Source: Leifsonia sp. EB41
GTDB taxonomy: Bacteria > Actinomycetota > Actinomycetes > Actinomycetales > Microbacteriaceae
NCBI RefSeq assembly: GCF_041262565.1
Contig: NZ_JBGCCJ010000001.1
Span: 3,658,001-3,722,000, forward strand
Length of the DNA stretch: 64,000 bases
Direction of reading: 5' to 3'
Shown: one piece after another, positions 26,196 through 34,127 of the stretch
Numbering within the stretch: position 1 is the stretch's first letter
How the letters are laid out: the number at the start of each line of letters is the position of its first letter
The notes under the pieces: generated by a model
Seen by the model: the letters and a program-made list of their open reading frames with translations, nothing else
Told to the model about the DNA's origin: nothing
Database searches by the model: none
Translations under genes and position numbers: made by a program

Positions 26196-27002
26196 GTGCC
26201 CCCTCTCGCGACCGCCGACGACGGTGTGCCGATCGCGTTCGAGGAGCGGGGGAGCGGCGTCCCGTTGCTGCTCATCGCCGGGCAGGCGACCGGGATGCAC
26301 GGCTGGGGGCCGTTCGCGGACGCCCTCGCCGAGGACTTCCGCGTCATCGTGTTCGACCATCGCGGCATCGGCGACAGCGGCGCGGGCGACCCTGCCGCGT
26401 ACAGCACCCGGCAGTTCGCCGACGACGCGCTCGCCGTGCTCGACGAGGCGGGCGTCTCCGCCGCGCACGTGCTCGGGCACTCGATGGGCGGGCGGGTGGC
26501 GCAGTGGCTCGCGGCCGAGCATCCGTCGCGGGTTCGCCGGCTGGTGCTCATCGGCACGACGGCCAGCGACCGGGCCGGCGGAGCGGACAACCGGCGCGAC
26601 CCCGCCGTCATCGGCGACCTCCTGAGCGGGGACCGGGAGCGGATGCTGCCGCTGTTCTTCGACGCGGACTGGGCGCGGTCCAACCCGGAGGCCGTGGCCG
26701 GGTTCTTCGACCGGGTCGCGTCGCGGGCGGCGCTGCGCGGGCACTTCGCCGCGAGCCGGGACCACGACGCGCGGGAGGCGCTCGGCCGGATCCGCGCGGA
26801 GACGCTCGTGATCCACGGCCGGGAGGACGCGCTCACGCCGGTCGCCCATGCGCGCCTGCTGGCCGAGAGCATCCCGGACGCGCGGATGCTCGAGCTCGAC
26901 GCGCGGCACGGCCTCCACCTGGACACCCCGGACGTCGCGCAAGCGGTCCGCGCCTTCCTCAGCGCCCCCGTGAGCGACCACCAACCATCGAGGGGCACGT
27001 AA
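26196..27002 (+). CDS. Alpha/beta-fold hydrolase
   Basis: A 268-residue hydrolase of the esterase/haloalkane-dehalogenase superfamily. The oxyanion region is LLIAGQATG, the DHRGIGDSG loop follows, the nucleophile elbow is GHSMGG (Ser about residue 97), the acid Asp is in IHGREDALTP and the His in ARHGLHLDTP. It is soluble and its substrate is unknown; the fold is also used by 3-oxoadipate enol-lactonases. GTG 26196 is 8 nt after TAGACT. The last codons (RGT) and the TAA stop lie inside palindrome copy B. Confidence 0.85.
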   Translation: MPPLATADDGVPIAFEERGSGVPLLLIAGQATGMHGWGPFADALAEDFRVIVFDHRGIGDSGAGDPAAYSTRQFADDALAVLDEAGVSAAHVLGHSMGGRVAQWLAAEHPSRVRRLVLIGTTASDRAGGADNRRDPAVIGDLLSGDRERMLPLFFDADWARSNPEAVAGFFDRVASRAALRGHFAASRDHDAREALGRIRAETLVIHGREDALTPVAHARLLAESIPDARMLELDARHGLHLDTPDVAQAVRAFLSAPVSDHQPSRGT

Positions 27003-27045
27003 GTGCCCCTAAAACGCGGTTTTAGGGGCGTTTACGTGCCCCTCG
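26989..27045. repeat. 57-nt palindromic element, copy B
   Basis: Arms 26989-27015 and 27019-27045 around a GCG loop. Two positions that differ between the arms are G-U and U-G pairs in plus-strand RNA. It lies between convergent genes, and its left arm gives the TAA stop (27000-27002) of the hydrolase. Confidence 0.85.
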
Positions 27046-27066
27046 GCGGAACGGGGCGAAGCGCAG

Positions 27067-28428
27067 TCAGCTGAAGTCGCCGGCGCGGACCGCGTCGACG
27101 AAGGTCGCGTAGTCCGCCTCGGACTGGTTCGCGTAGGAGTGCGCCCATTCGGACACCGCCCGCACGAACGCGCCCCCCGTCCCCATGTACCCGGCCGCGA
27201 ACTGCGCCTTCGGCGAGCGCGCGTGCGCGCGGCCGAGAACCACGGCGCACGACTGCGCGTAGTCGCTGAACTGGGCGCGGTTCATGTCGGCGATCTCGAA
27301 CGAGGCGTTCCGGTTGCGGAAGATGCGCATGTAGAAGCTGTAGTCCTCCACGTTCAGGTAACCGAGGAACGGGTCGGACACCGCCTGCAGGATGCGCTGG
27401 CAGCCGACCACCCGGTAGCCCTGGTGCAGCGCCTCCAGCTCCGGGTCCAGGTAGCCGACGACGGGCACGACCCCGCCGTACTGCTGGACCACGGAGCGGC
27501 TGGCCTCCTTGAGCTGGAGGATGAGCACGTCGCCGGTCGGGTCGCCGAGCGCGAGGATGAAGCAGCGCGTGCCGACACTGCCGACGCCGACGACGCGGCG
27601 CGCGGCGTCGAGCACGGTGTACTGCGACAGCATCAGCGCGAGGTTCGTGGGGACCGTCGCGCGGTACGCGGTGAAGACCGACTCGATGAGGGCGCGGACC
27701 TCCGGCTCCAGTCGGGTGAGCACCGGCGGGTTCTCGACGAACTGCACACCGCCGTCGCCGCCCTCCTCGAGGGAGCGCCGGGCGACGCGCTCACTCGTGC
27801 GCTTCTCCGACTCCTTGAGGGTGCGTTTGATCATGCGCTCGCTGTCCGGGCTGAGGATCTGCCGGTCCACCAGGCTGGTCGGCCGGAAGTACCGGCCGAT
27901 GAGCGTGCTCTGGAGGGCGTTCCGCAGCGAGTTGCGGTACATCGCGGCCGCCGAGACCACGATGGCGCGCAGGTCGGAGCCGCCCATCCCGAGCGAGCGC
28001 CCGGCCAGGACGACGCTGGCCAGCAGCCGCCGCACGTCCCACTCCCACGGGCCCACGGACGCCTCGTCGAAGTCGTTGATGTCGAACACCATCGCGCGCT
28101 CCGGCGAACGGTAGATGCCGAAGTTGCTCACGTGCGCGTCGCCGCAGATCACGACCTCGGCGCCGGAGGTCGGGGCCTCCCGCATGTCCGCGGCCTGGAG
28201 GGCGGCCGTGCCCCGGTAGAAGGCGAACGGGTCGGTGGCCATCCGCTGCATGCGCAACTGCACGAGGTTCGGGAGCCGGGACTCGTTCTGCTCGTGCAGG
28301 ATGCCGAGGGGGTCGCGCCCGGGCGGCGGCGTGTACTCCGCCTGCGCGGACCGCGGCACCTGCGTGCGGGCCTGGCGGCCGGCGTCGTAGAGCTCGGTTT
28401 CGGTGAGCGGGGTCGCGATCGTCGTCAT
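27067..28428 (-). CDS. DUF2252 family protein
   Basis: A 453-residue cytoplasmic protein of the DUF2252 family, distantly related to protein and aminoglycoside kinases. Typical signatures are MATDPFAFYRG, the CGDAHVSNFG motif (about residues 94-103), FDINDFDEA (about 115) and WEWDVRRL. The HxN and D residues in these match catalytic-loop and metal-binding positions of the kinase-like fold. No enzymatic role is known. It has a strong AGGAGGTG Shine-Dalgarno and a TACCAT -10 further upstream, so it is not leaderless. It converges on the hydrolase across palindrome copy B. Confidence 0.9.
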   Translation of the reverse strand: MTTIATPLTETELYDAGRQARTQVPRSAQAEYTPPPGRDPLGILHEQNESRLPNLVQLRMQRMATDPFAFYRGTAALQAADMREAPTSGAEVVICGDAHVSNFGIYRSPERAMVFDINDFDEASVGPWEWDVRRLLASVVLAGRSLGMGGSDLRAIVVSAAAMYRNSLRNALQSTLIGRYFRPTSLVDRQILSPDSERMIKRTLKESEKRTSERVARRSLEEGGDGGVQFVENPPVLTRLEPEVRALIESVFTAYRATVPTNLALMLSQYTVLDAARRVVGVGSVGTRCFILALGDPTGDVLILQLKEASRSVVQQYGGVVPVVGYLDPELEALHQGYRVVGCQRILQAVSDPFLGYLNVEDYSFYMRIFRNRNASFEIADMNRAQFSDYAQSCAVVLGRAHARSPKAQFAAGYMGTGGAFVRAVSEWAHSYANQSEADYATFVDAVRAGDFS

Positions 28429-28452
28429 GACGCACCTCCTGGGGTGGCGCTC

Positions 28453-28458
28453 ATGGTA
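28453..28458 (-). promoter_or_regulatory. Promoter -10 (TACCAT) for the DUF2252 gene
   Basis: TACCAT on the minus strand is 24 nt before the ATG, leaving a short leader that contains AGGAGGTG. Confidence 0.5.
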
Positions 28459-28500
28459 GCTCTGTGGGCGCCGGGCGGGTAGACGGTTCCCGTTAGGTGG

Positions 28501-28911
28501 TCACCAGCGCTCGAAATCGCTCCCCACGAGCCTCTGGATGGCGATCCTCATCAGCCACCCAGCGCCTGCGGACAGCAGAAGACCACTGAACGTTCCAACG
28601 CCCCCCGACAGCCCGAGCACGATGAGCACAACCGGGTACAGCGTCACCTGGCTCTCGACCATGACACGTGGGTCGATCTTCCTGATCAAGAAGAAACTCG
28701 CGACGGCGATATCGGGAATCACGAAAGCAATGACGATGGCCCACAGGTGCTCGGTCCCGGCGGTTGCGCACGCGATCGATGCGAGCACCACGATCCCGAA
28801 CGCATCGCGGCGGGTCACCGCGGCGCGCGAGGCCGCTTCCCAGTGCAGTTGGAGGACCTTCATGCTCTTCTGTGCCAAACGAATCACCCACGATGCTTGT
28901 CGAAGCCCCAT
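28501..28911 (-). CDS. Small four-helix membrane protein, atypical composition
   Basis: A 136-residue hydrophobic protein with helices at about 38-56, 57-77, 85-105 and 107-124 and a charged amphipathic N-terminus. No family is recognised. ATG 28911 gives the full ORF; ATG 28863 (MKVLQLHW) is an alternative. Codon use is more relaxed than in the neighbours (visibly lower GC3) and the antisense frame is also open, so it is the least certain coding call here. The hydrophobic pattern in this frame favours it. It may be recently acquired or a decaying gene. Confidence 0.5.
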   Translation of the reverse strand: MGLRQASWVIRLAQKSMKVLQLHWEAASRAAVTRRDAFGIVVLASIACATAGTEHLWAIVIAFVIPDIAVASFFLIRKIDPRVMVESQVTLYPVVLIVLGLSGGVGTFSGLLLSAGAGWLMRIAIQRLVGSDFERW

Positions 28912-28988
28912 TATGTCTGTACTGAAATCTTAGGCCACGACGATGTGGTTGATTGACCCCGACACCTGCTTCGCGAGCAGCGCATTGT

Positions 28989-28994
28989 TAGCCT
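28989..28994 (+). promoter_or_regulatory. Leaderless promoter -10 (TAGCCT)
   Basis: TAGCCT is 7 nt before the GTG at 29002, with no ribosome-binding site. Confidence 0.6.
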
Positions 28995-29001
28995 GGACAT
29001 C

Positions 29002-29352
29002 GTGGATCAGACAGGATGGATCGAGCACCGCAGGCACGACGGCGAGCGCGTCGGCTGGATGCGCGCGTCCGGCGAGCTGTTCGTCCCCGTCGACCTGCTG
29101 GGGCGCGACCTGAGCGGGCCGGTCGGCTGGCTGGAGGCCGAGGAGACGCTGGAGGACGTAGGCATCGGCTACCTCGCGGAGCTGTACGAGCTGCGTCAGC
29201 CGGACGGCTCATGGCTGCGGGTGCGGCTGGCGGAGGTCTCGCCGGAGCGGATCGTGGCGAAAAAGGACGACTTCGGCGCCGTCGGTGCGCCCCAGCTCTA
29301 CTACCCGTTGCCGTTCCCGGCGCCGGAGAGCCTGCGGCTGCTGCACCGCTGA
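29002..29352 (+). CDS. Small conserved hypothetical protein
   Basis: A 116-residue soluble, acidic protein, predicted mostly beta (GWIEHRRHDGERVGWM, LFVPVDLLGR, LYELRQPDGSWLRVRLAEV) with an AKKDDFG turn and a Pro-rich LYYPLPFPAPE tail. I know similar uncharacterised short proteins from Microbacteriaceae but no function. GTG 29002 is fixed by the leaderless -10. The MFS exporter gene follows after 66 nt with its own promoter. Confidence 0.68.
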   Translation: MDQTGWIEHRRHDGERVGWMRASGELFVPVDLLGRDLSGPVGWLEAEETLEDVGIGYLAELYELRQPDGSWLRVRLAEVSPERIVAKKDDFGAVGAPQLYYPLPFPAPESLRLLHR

Positions 29353-29385
29353 GCGCGGGTCTGGTGCGGCGCGACGGCCGCGGGC

Positions 29386-29391
29386 TACCAT
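29386..29391 (+). promoter_or_regulatory. Promoter -10 (TACCAT) for the MFS gene
   Basis: TACCAT lies 27 nt before ATG 29419. The leader carries GGAGGTG as ribosome site. Confidence 0.5.
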
Positions 29392-29418
29392 CGGGCAGAT
29401 TTCCCGGAGGTGGCGGTC

Positions 29419-31041
29419 ATGGCGAATCGGTGGGGCGCGGTCACCGTGCTGGCGTCGGCGCAGTTCGTGATGACGCTCGACAGCACCGTCATGAACGTCT
29501 CCATCTCGACCGTCGTCAAGGACCTGCACACGACCATCTCGGCCATGCAGGCGTGCATCACCTTCTACACACTGACGATGGCGGCTTTCATGCTGCTGGG
29601 CGCGAAGCTCGGCGACGTCTGGGGCCGCCGGCGCGCGCTCGTCATCGGCTCGATCGTGTACGCGATCGGCTCGGGAACGACCGCCCTCGCGCCCAACATC
29701 GTCGTGCTGTTCCTCGGCTGGTCGGTGGTGGAGGGGCTGGGCGCGGTGCTGGTCATCCCGGCCATCGCCGCGCTCATCGCGGACAACTACTCCGGGCACG
29801 CGCGCGTGACGGCGTTCGCCACGATCGGCGCGGCCTCCGGCGTGGCCGTCGCGGTCGGGCCGCTGATCGGCGGGTTCCTCACCACCTACGCGAGCTGGCG
29901 GTACGTGTTCGCGGGCGAGGTCGTCATCATGGCGATCGTGCTGCTGTTCCGCAACGTGGTCGCCGACAACGGCGAACGCCTGCACATCCGGATCGACTTC
30001 CTCTCCGTGCTTCTCTCGGCCGCCGGTCTGGTGCTCATCGTCTACGGCCTCCTGCAGACGAAGACCTGGGGCTGGATCCTGCCGACCCAGCAGAACATCA
30101 ATGTCCTCGGGATCTCGCCGGTGCCGTTCATCGTCGGGATCGGGGCCGTGCTGCTCTGGCTGTTCTTCCTCCGCCAGCGCCGGTTGATCCGGCTCGGGAG
30201 GCCTCCGCTGCTGAACACCGCCATCCTGCGACTCCGGCAGCTCCGCGCGGGGGTGGGGAGCCTCGGCATCCAGTACACGGTGACCGCGGGCCTGTTCTTC
30301 ATCGTGCCGATCTTCCTGCAGCTCTCGCTGGGGCTGGACGCGCTGACGACCGGGCTGCGGATCTTCCCGCTGTCCGTCGCGCTCGTGCTGTTCTCCATCC
30401 TCGGGACGGTGCTCGCGCGGAGGCTGTCGCCGAAGCTCATCGCCCGGATCGGCCAGTACGGGCTCGTGCTGTCAAGCCTGGTGCTGCTCGGCTCGGTGGA
30501 CTCGAAGCTCGACAACTGGATCTTCGGCGCCGGGATGTTCCTGGCCGGCGCGGCCCTCGGCCTGCTCGCCTCCCAGCTCGGCAACGTGACCATGTCGGCG
30601 GTGGGCGACGACGAGCTGAGCGAGGCCGGAGGAGTGCAGGGGGTGTACCAGAACCTGGGATCGTCGCTCGGGACCGCGCTGATCGGCTCGGTGATGATCG
30701 CCTCCCTCACCACACTGTTCAGCGGCGGCGTGGCGGCGAGCAGCCTCCCGGACTCGGTGCAGCAGCAGATCGCCGCGGAGACGAAGGCCGGCGTCGCGGT
30801 CGTGCCGGTGGCCGACGTGCCGAAGATCGCGACGGACGCCGGCCTCTCGCAGGATCAGGCCAACGAGCTCTCCTCGATCTACAGCACGTCGCAGCTCGAG
30901 GCCCTGCGGCTGTCGTTCGCGGCGCTGGCGATGGTCTCGCTCGGCGCGGTGTTCTTCTCGCGCAACCTGCCGTCGAGCGTGCTGGGGAAGCCCGAGGGCG
31001 AGGCGGCCGAGGAGGCGGAGGAGGACGCGCCCTCCCGCTGA
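29419..31041 (+). CDS. MFS drug transporter, DHA2 (EmrB/QacA) family
   Basis: A 540-residue proton-driven exporter with about 14 membrane helices. Motif D1 in TM1 is FVMTLDSTVMNVS, motif A is LGDVWGRRRAL (about residues 63-73), and motif C in TM5 is GVAVAVGPLIGGFL. A periplasmic-facing loop near 430-490 and an acidic cytoplasmic tail (EAEEDAPSR) are present. The substrate is unknown; the family expels lipophilic cations and antibiotics. No TetR- or MarR-type regulator is adjacent, which is unusual. The stop codon lies in a 20-bp tandem repeat. Confidence 0.9.
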   Translation: MANRWGAVTVLASAQFVMTLDSTVMNVSISTVVKDLHTTISAMQACITFYTLTMAAFMLLGAKLGDVWGRRRALVIGSIVYAIGSGTTALAPNIVVLFLGWSVVEGLGAVLVIPAIAALIADNYSGHARVTAFATIGAASGVAVAVGPLIGGFLTTYASWRYVFAGEVVIMAIVLLFRNVVADNGERLHIRIDFLSVLLSAAGLVLIVYGLLQTKTWGWILPTQQNINVLGISPVPFIVGIGAVLLWLFFLRQRRLIRLGRPPLLNTAILRLRQLRAGVGSLGIQYTVTAGLFFIVPIFLQLSLGLDALTTGLRIFPLSVALVLFSILGTVLARRLSPKLIARIGQYGLVLSSLVLLGSVDSKLDNWIFGAGMFLAGAALGLLASQLGNVTMSAVGDDELSEAGGVQGVYQNLGSSLGTALIGSVMIASLTTLFSGGVAASSLPDSVQQQIAAETKAGVAVVPVADVPKIATDAGLSQDQANELSSIYSTSQLEALRLSFAALAMVSLGAVFFSRNLPSSVLGKPEGEAAEEAEEDAPSR

Positions 31042-31108
31042 CCGGTCGCGCCCTCGCGCTGTCGGGCCGCGCCCTCCGCTGTCGGGCCGCGTCCTCCGCT
31101 GACGGGTC
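31027..31108 (+). repeat. Four-unit 20-21 bp tandem repeat
   Basis: Four near-copies of GCGCCCTCCGCTGTCGGGCC start at 31027, 31048, 31069 and 31089. The first overlaps the 3' end of the MFS gene; the last ends 25 nt before the GH15 -10. Confidence 0.75.
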
Positions 31109-31132
31109 TGGTGCCGCGCTCGCACCCGGAGC

Positions 31133-31138
31133 TAGCAT
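31133..31138 (+). promoter_or_regulatory. Promoter -10 (TAGCAT) for the GH15 operon
   Basis: TAGCAT is followed by a leader of about 40 nt with a strong GGGAGGAG ribosome site at 31171-31178, before ATG 31185. Confidence 0.5.
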
Positions 31139-31184
31139 GCGGCCGTCGGCGCCGGGCGGCGCGGCACGACGGGAGGAGACCCGC

Positions 31185-33017
31185 ATGGAGGCGTTCCCCG
31201 ACATCGCGGACCACGGTCTGATCGGCGACCTGCAGACCGTGGCGCTGGTCTCGACCGGCGGCTCGATCGACTGGTTCTGCGCTCCCCGGTTCGACTCGCC
31301 GACGATGTTCGCGGCGCTGCTCGACCGCGAGAAGGGCGGCTTCTTCCGCATCCACGCGCTCGCCGACGATGTGCGCATCCGGCAGATGTACTTCCCGCAG
31401 ACCGCCGTGCTGATCACCCGGTTCATGTCCTCCGCAGGCGTCGGGGAGGTCATCGACTTCATGCCCGTCGCCGACGAGCCGCGGATCGCCACCGCCAGGC
31501 GCATCATCGTGCGCGCCGTGCGGGTGGTGCGCGGCGAGCTGACCTTCCGGCTGGAGTGCCGGCCGCGGTTCGACTACGGCCGCAGCGCGCACACGGCCAC
31601 GGCCTCCGAGAACGGTGTGCTGTTCGCCGACGACACCACCAGCGCGGCCCTGCACGGGGTGCCCGCCGAGGCGTTGGTGGACGGCGACGTCGACCTGGAG
31701 TTCTCGCTCGGCGCCGGTGACCTGCGGATCTTCGCGTTCGAGACCGAGCCGCGCGGCGAGCCCCGCGACATCGGCCGTGCGCGCGGCAACCGGCTGTTCC
31801 GCGAGACGGTTGCGTTCTGGCGGGACTGGATCGGTCGCAGCGGCTACTCCGGCCGGTGGCGGGAGGACGTGGAGCGCTCCTCGATGGTGCTGAAGCTGCT
31901 CCAGTACGCGCCGAGCGGAGCGCTGGTCGCCGCCCCGACCGCTGCGCTGCCCGAGCAGCTCGGCGGCGTGCGCAACTGGGACTACCGCTACACCTGGATC
32001 CGCGACGCGTCCTTCTCGGTCTACTCGCTGCTCGCACTCGGCTACGAGGAGGAGGCGATCGCCTTCTCGCTATGGACCGCCGATCGGGTCTCCGAGGCCG
32101 TGGGCGAGAGCTCCGGGCCGCTCAAGATCATGTACCGGATCGACGGATCGTCCGATCTGGAGGAGCTCACCCTCGACCACTTCGAGGGCTACGCCGGATC
32201 GAAACCCGTGCACATCGGCAACGGCGCCGCCGACCAGCTCCAGCTCGACATCTACGGCGAGGCCTTGGACGCCCTGTCCATCGCCGAGGACCATCACCCG
32301 ATCGGGCATCCCGGCTGGGTGAAGATCGTCGGCATCCTCGACTGGCTCGCCGACAACTGGGACCAGCCCGACGAAGGCGTCTGGGAGACCAGGGGAGGCC
32401 GCAAGGACTTCACCTACGGCCGGATCATGTGCTGGGTCGCCTTCGACCGCGCCATCACGATCGCCAGGGAGCGCAGCCGCCCAGCGCCGCTGGAGCGCTG
32501 GATCACCACCCGCGACGCCATCTACGAGCAGGTCTTCACGAAGTGCTGGAACCCCGAGCGGAAGGCCTTCACCCAGCATCCCGGCACCGACGTCGTCGAC
32601 GCGATCACCCTGCTGATGCCGCTGGTCGGGATGATCTCGCCGCAGGACCCGATGTGGCTCTCGACCCTCGACGCGATCGGGGAGGAGCTGGTCACCGACA
32701 GCCTGGTGTACCGGTACAACCCGTCGGCCTCGCCGGACGGTCTTCCCGGCGAGGAGGGCACCTTCTCGCTGTGCTCGTTCTTCTACGTCTGCGCCCTGAC
32801 CGACGCCGGGCGCCTGGACGAGGCGCAATACGCCTTCGAGAAGATGCTGACCTACGGCAACCACGTCGGCCTGTTCGCCGAGGAGATCGACCCCGCCGGC
32901 CTCCAGCTCGGCAACTTCCCCCAGGCCTTCACCCACCTCGCGCTCATCCGGGCCGCGATCACGCTGGACGCCGCCCTGACCGCTCAGAACGCCACCAACC
33001 GGAAGGCCGCACGATGA
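31185..33017 (+). CDS. Glycoside hydrolase family 15 protein (trehalase/glucoamylase-like)
   Basis: A 610-residue intracellular enzyme of the GH15 (alpha/alpha)6-barrel type, preceded by an N-terminal beta-sandwich (about 1-230). Signatures include GSIDWFCAPRFDSP, RNWDYRYTWIRDASF (about 264-278), the catalytic-region EEGTFSLCSF (about 520) and the closing EEIDPAG followed by GNFPQAFTH. Members hydrolyse trehalose or alpha-glucans by inversion. Because there is no signal peptide, it would act on cytoplasmic trehalose or glycogen. ATG 31185 is chosen for its GGGAGGAG site. Its stop overlaps the next start (ATGA), tying it to a HerA-like ATPase. Confidence 0.9.
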   Translation: MEAFPDIADHGLIGDLQTVALVSTGGSIDWFCAPRFDSPTMFAALLDREKGGFFRIHALADDVRIRQMYFPQTAVLITRFMSSAGVGEVIDFMPVADEPRIATARRIIVRAVRVVRGELTFRLECRPRFDYGRSAHTATASENGVLFADDTTSAALHGVPAEALVDGDVDLEFSLGAGDLRIFAFETEPRGEPRDIGRARGNRLFRETVAFWRDWIGRSGYSGRWREDVERSSMVLKLLQYAPSGALVAAPTAALPEQLGGVRNWDYRYTWIRDASFSVYSLLALGYEEEAIAFSLWTADRVSEAVGESSGPLKIMYRIDGSSDLEELTLDHFEGYAGSKPVHIGNGAADQLQLDIYGEALDALSIAEDHHPIGHPGWVKIVGILDWLADNWDQPDEGVWETRGGRKDFTYGRIMCWVAFDRAITIARERSRPAPLERWITTRDAIYEQVFTKCWNPERKAFTQHPGTDVVDAITLLMPLVGMISPQDPMWLSTLDAIGEELVTDSLVYRYNPSASPDGLPGEEGTFSLCSFFYVCALTDAGRLDEAQYAFEKMLTYGNHVGLFAEEIDPAGLQLGNFPQAFTHLALIRAAITLDAALTAQNATNRKAAR

Positions 33018-34114
33018 TCCCGCTCACCATCGGCACCACCGTCGACGCCCCCGAGCGTCCCGCCGTCATCGACGGCTCCCGCTTCAACCGGCACACCTTC
33101 TGGTGCGGGCAGAGCGGGTCGGGCAAGACCTACGCGCTCGGCGTCGTGCTGGAGCAGTTGCTGCTGCAGACCGAGCTGCCGATGGCCGTGCTCGACCCGA
33201 ACGCCGACTTCGTGCGGGTGTCGCGGACCCGGGAGGACGCGTCGGCCGAGGAGCGCGACCGTTTCGCGGACTTCGACATCCGGGTCTTCCACTCCAGCAC
33301 CCGCGCCGAGCCGCAGCTCCACGCCCGCTACGTCGATCTCCGGGTGCGGTCGCAAGCCGCGGTCGGGAGGCTGGACCCGATCGTCGACGAGGAGGAGTAC
33401 AACGCCCTCCTGCACCTGGACAAGACGCCGGGGCAGCACTTCGACAAGCACCGCTTCCTGGAGGCGCTCGCCTCCTCGGACGACCCGGCCCGGCAGCGGC
33501 TCGGGATGCGGATCGACAACCTGCAGATCCTGGACTGGCCGCTCTGGTCGTTCGGCCGCTCCTCGGTCGTCGACACGATCGACGAGCGGCCCCGCGTCAC
33601 CGTGCTCGACGTCGGAGGCTTCGCGCACCAGGCCGAGCCGCAGGCCGCGGCGCTGTGCGTGCTGGAGCACCTCTGGGAGAAGCGGATGGAGCGCGACCCG
33701 CTGCTGATCGTGATGGACGAGGCGCACAACTTCTGCCCGCCGGAGCCGCGGAGCAGCGTGGAGGCGCAGCTCACCGAGCAGGTCATCCAGATCGCCGCGG
33801 AGGGCCGCAAGTTCGGGCTGTGGCTGTTCCTCTCCACCCAGCGGCCCACCAAGATCCACCCGAACGTGCTGTCGCAGTGCGACAACCTCGGTCTGATGCG
33901 GATGAACTCGCCGCGAGACCTGGACGAGATCGGCGACGTGTTCGGGTTCGTGCCGCAGCACCTGCTGGAGCAGTCGCCGACGTTCCGCAAGGGCGAGGCG
34001 CTGTTCGCTGGCGCGTTCTCGGACGAGCCGCAGCTCGTGCGGATCGGTAGGCGCATCACCGTGGAGGGCGGCAGCGACCTGTCGGTGGAGCCGAGCGCGG
34101 TGGGAGTCGGATAG
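33014..34114 (+). CDS. HerA/VirB4-like P-loop ATPase (DUF87-type)
   Basis: A 366-residue ATPase of the HerA/FtsK superfamily. Walker A is GQSGSGKTY (residues 32-40), Walker B LLIVMDEAHNF (about 232-242), and the sensor region is LWLFLSTQRPTKIHPNVLSQCDN. It lacks a recognised N-terminal HAS-barrel domain and no nurA nuclease gene is adjacent, so end-resection is doubtful. Its ATG overlaps the stop of the GH15 gene and an aquaporin gene follows 13 nt later. Such a coupling with sugar and water genes is unexplained; it may be a housekeeping translocase or part of an unrecognised system. Confidence 0.85.
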   Translation: MIPLTIGTTVDAPERPAVIDGSRFNRHTFWCGQSGSGKTYALGVVLEQLLLQTELPMAVLDPNADFVRVSRTREDASAEERDRFADFDIRVFHSSTRAEPQLHARYVDLRVRSQAAVGRLDPIVDEEEYNALLHLDKTPGQHFDKHRFLEALASSDDPARQRLGMRIDNLQILDWPLWSFGRSSVVDTIDERPRVTVLDVGGFAHQAEPQAAALCVLEHLWEKRMERDPLLIVMDEAHNFCPPEPRSSVEAQLTEQVIQIAAEGRKFGLWLFLSTQRPTKIHPNVLSQCDNLGLMRMNSPRDLDEIGDVFGFVPQHLLEQSPTFRKGEALFAGAFSDEPQLVRIGRRITVEGGSDLSVEPSAVGVG

Positions 34115-34127
34115 AAGAGGAGGCATC

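Noticed and set aside
28493-28933. Alternative frames over the small membrane gene (28493-28891 minus and 28538-28933 plus)
   Set aside because: Neither gives a coherent hydrophobic or domain pattern; the 28501-28911 frame shows four regular membrane helices.
29016-31184. Upstream extension of the GH15 frame (about 720 extra codons)
   Set aside because: The stretch overlaps the hypothetical and MFS genes in another frame. A strong GGGAGGAG site and the family N-terminus place the start at 31185.
33014-34114. HerA-NurA-type defence or end-resection module
   Set aside because: No NurA, SIR2 or other effector gene lies beside the HerA-like ATPase; its neighbours are GH15 and an aquaporin.
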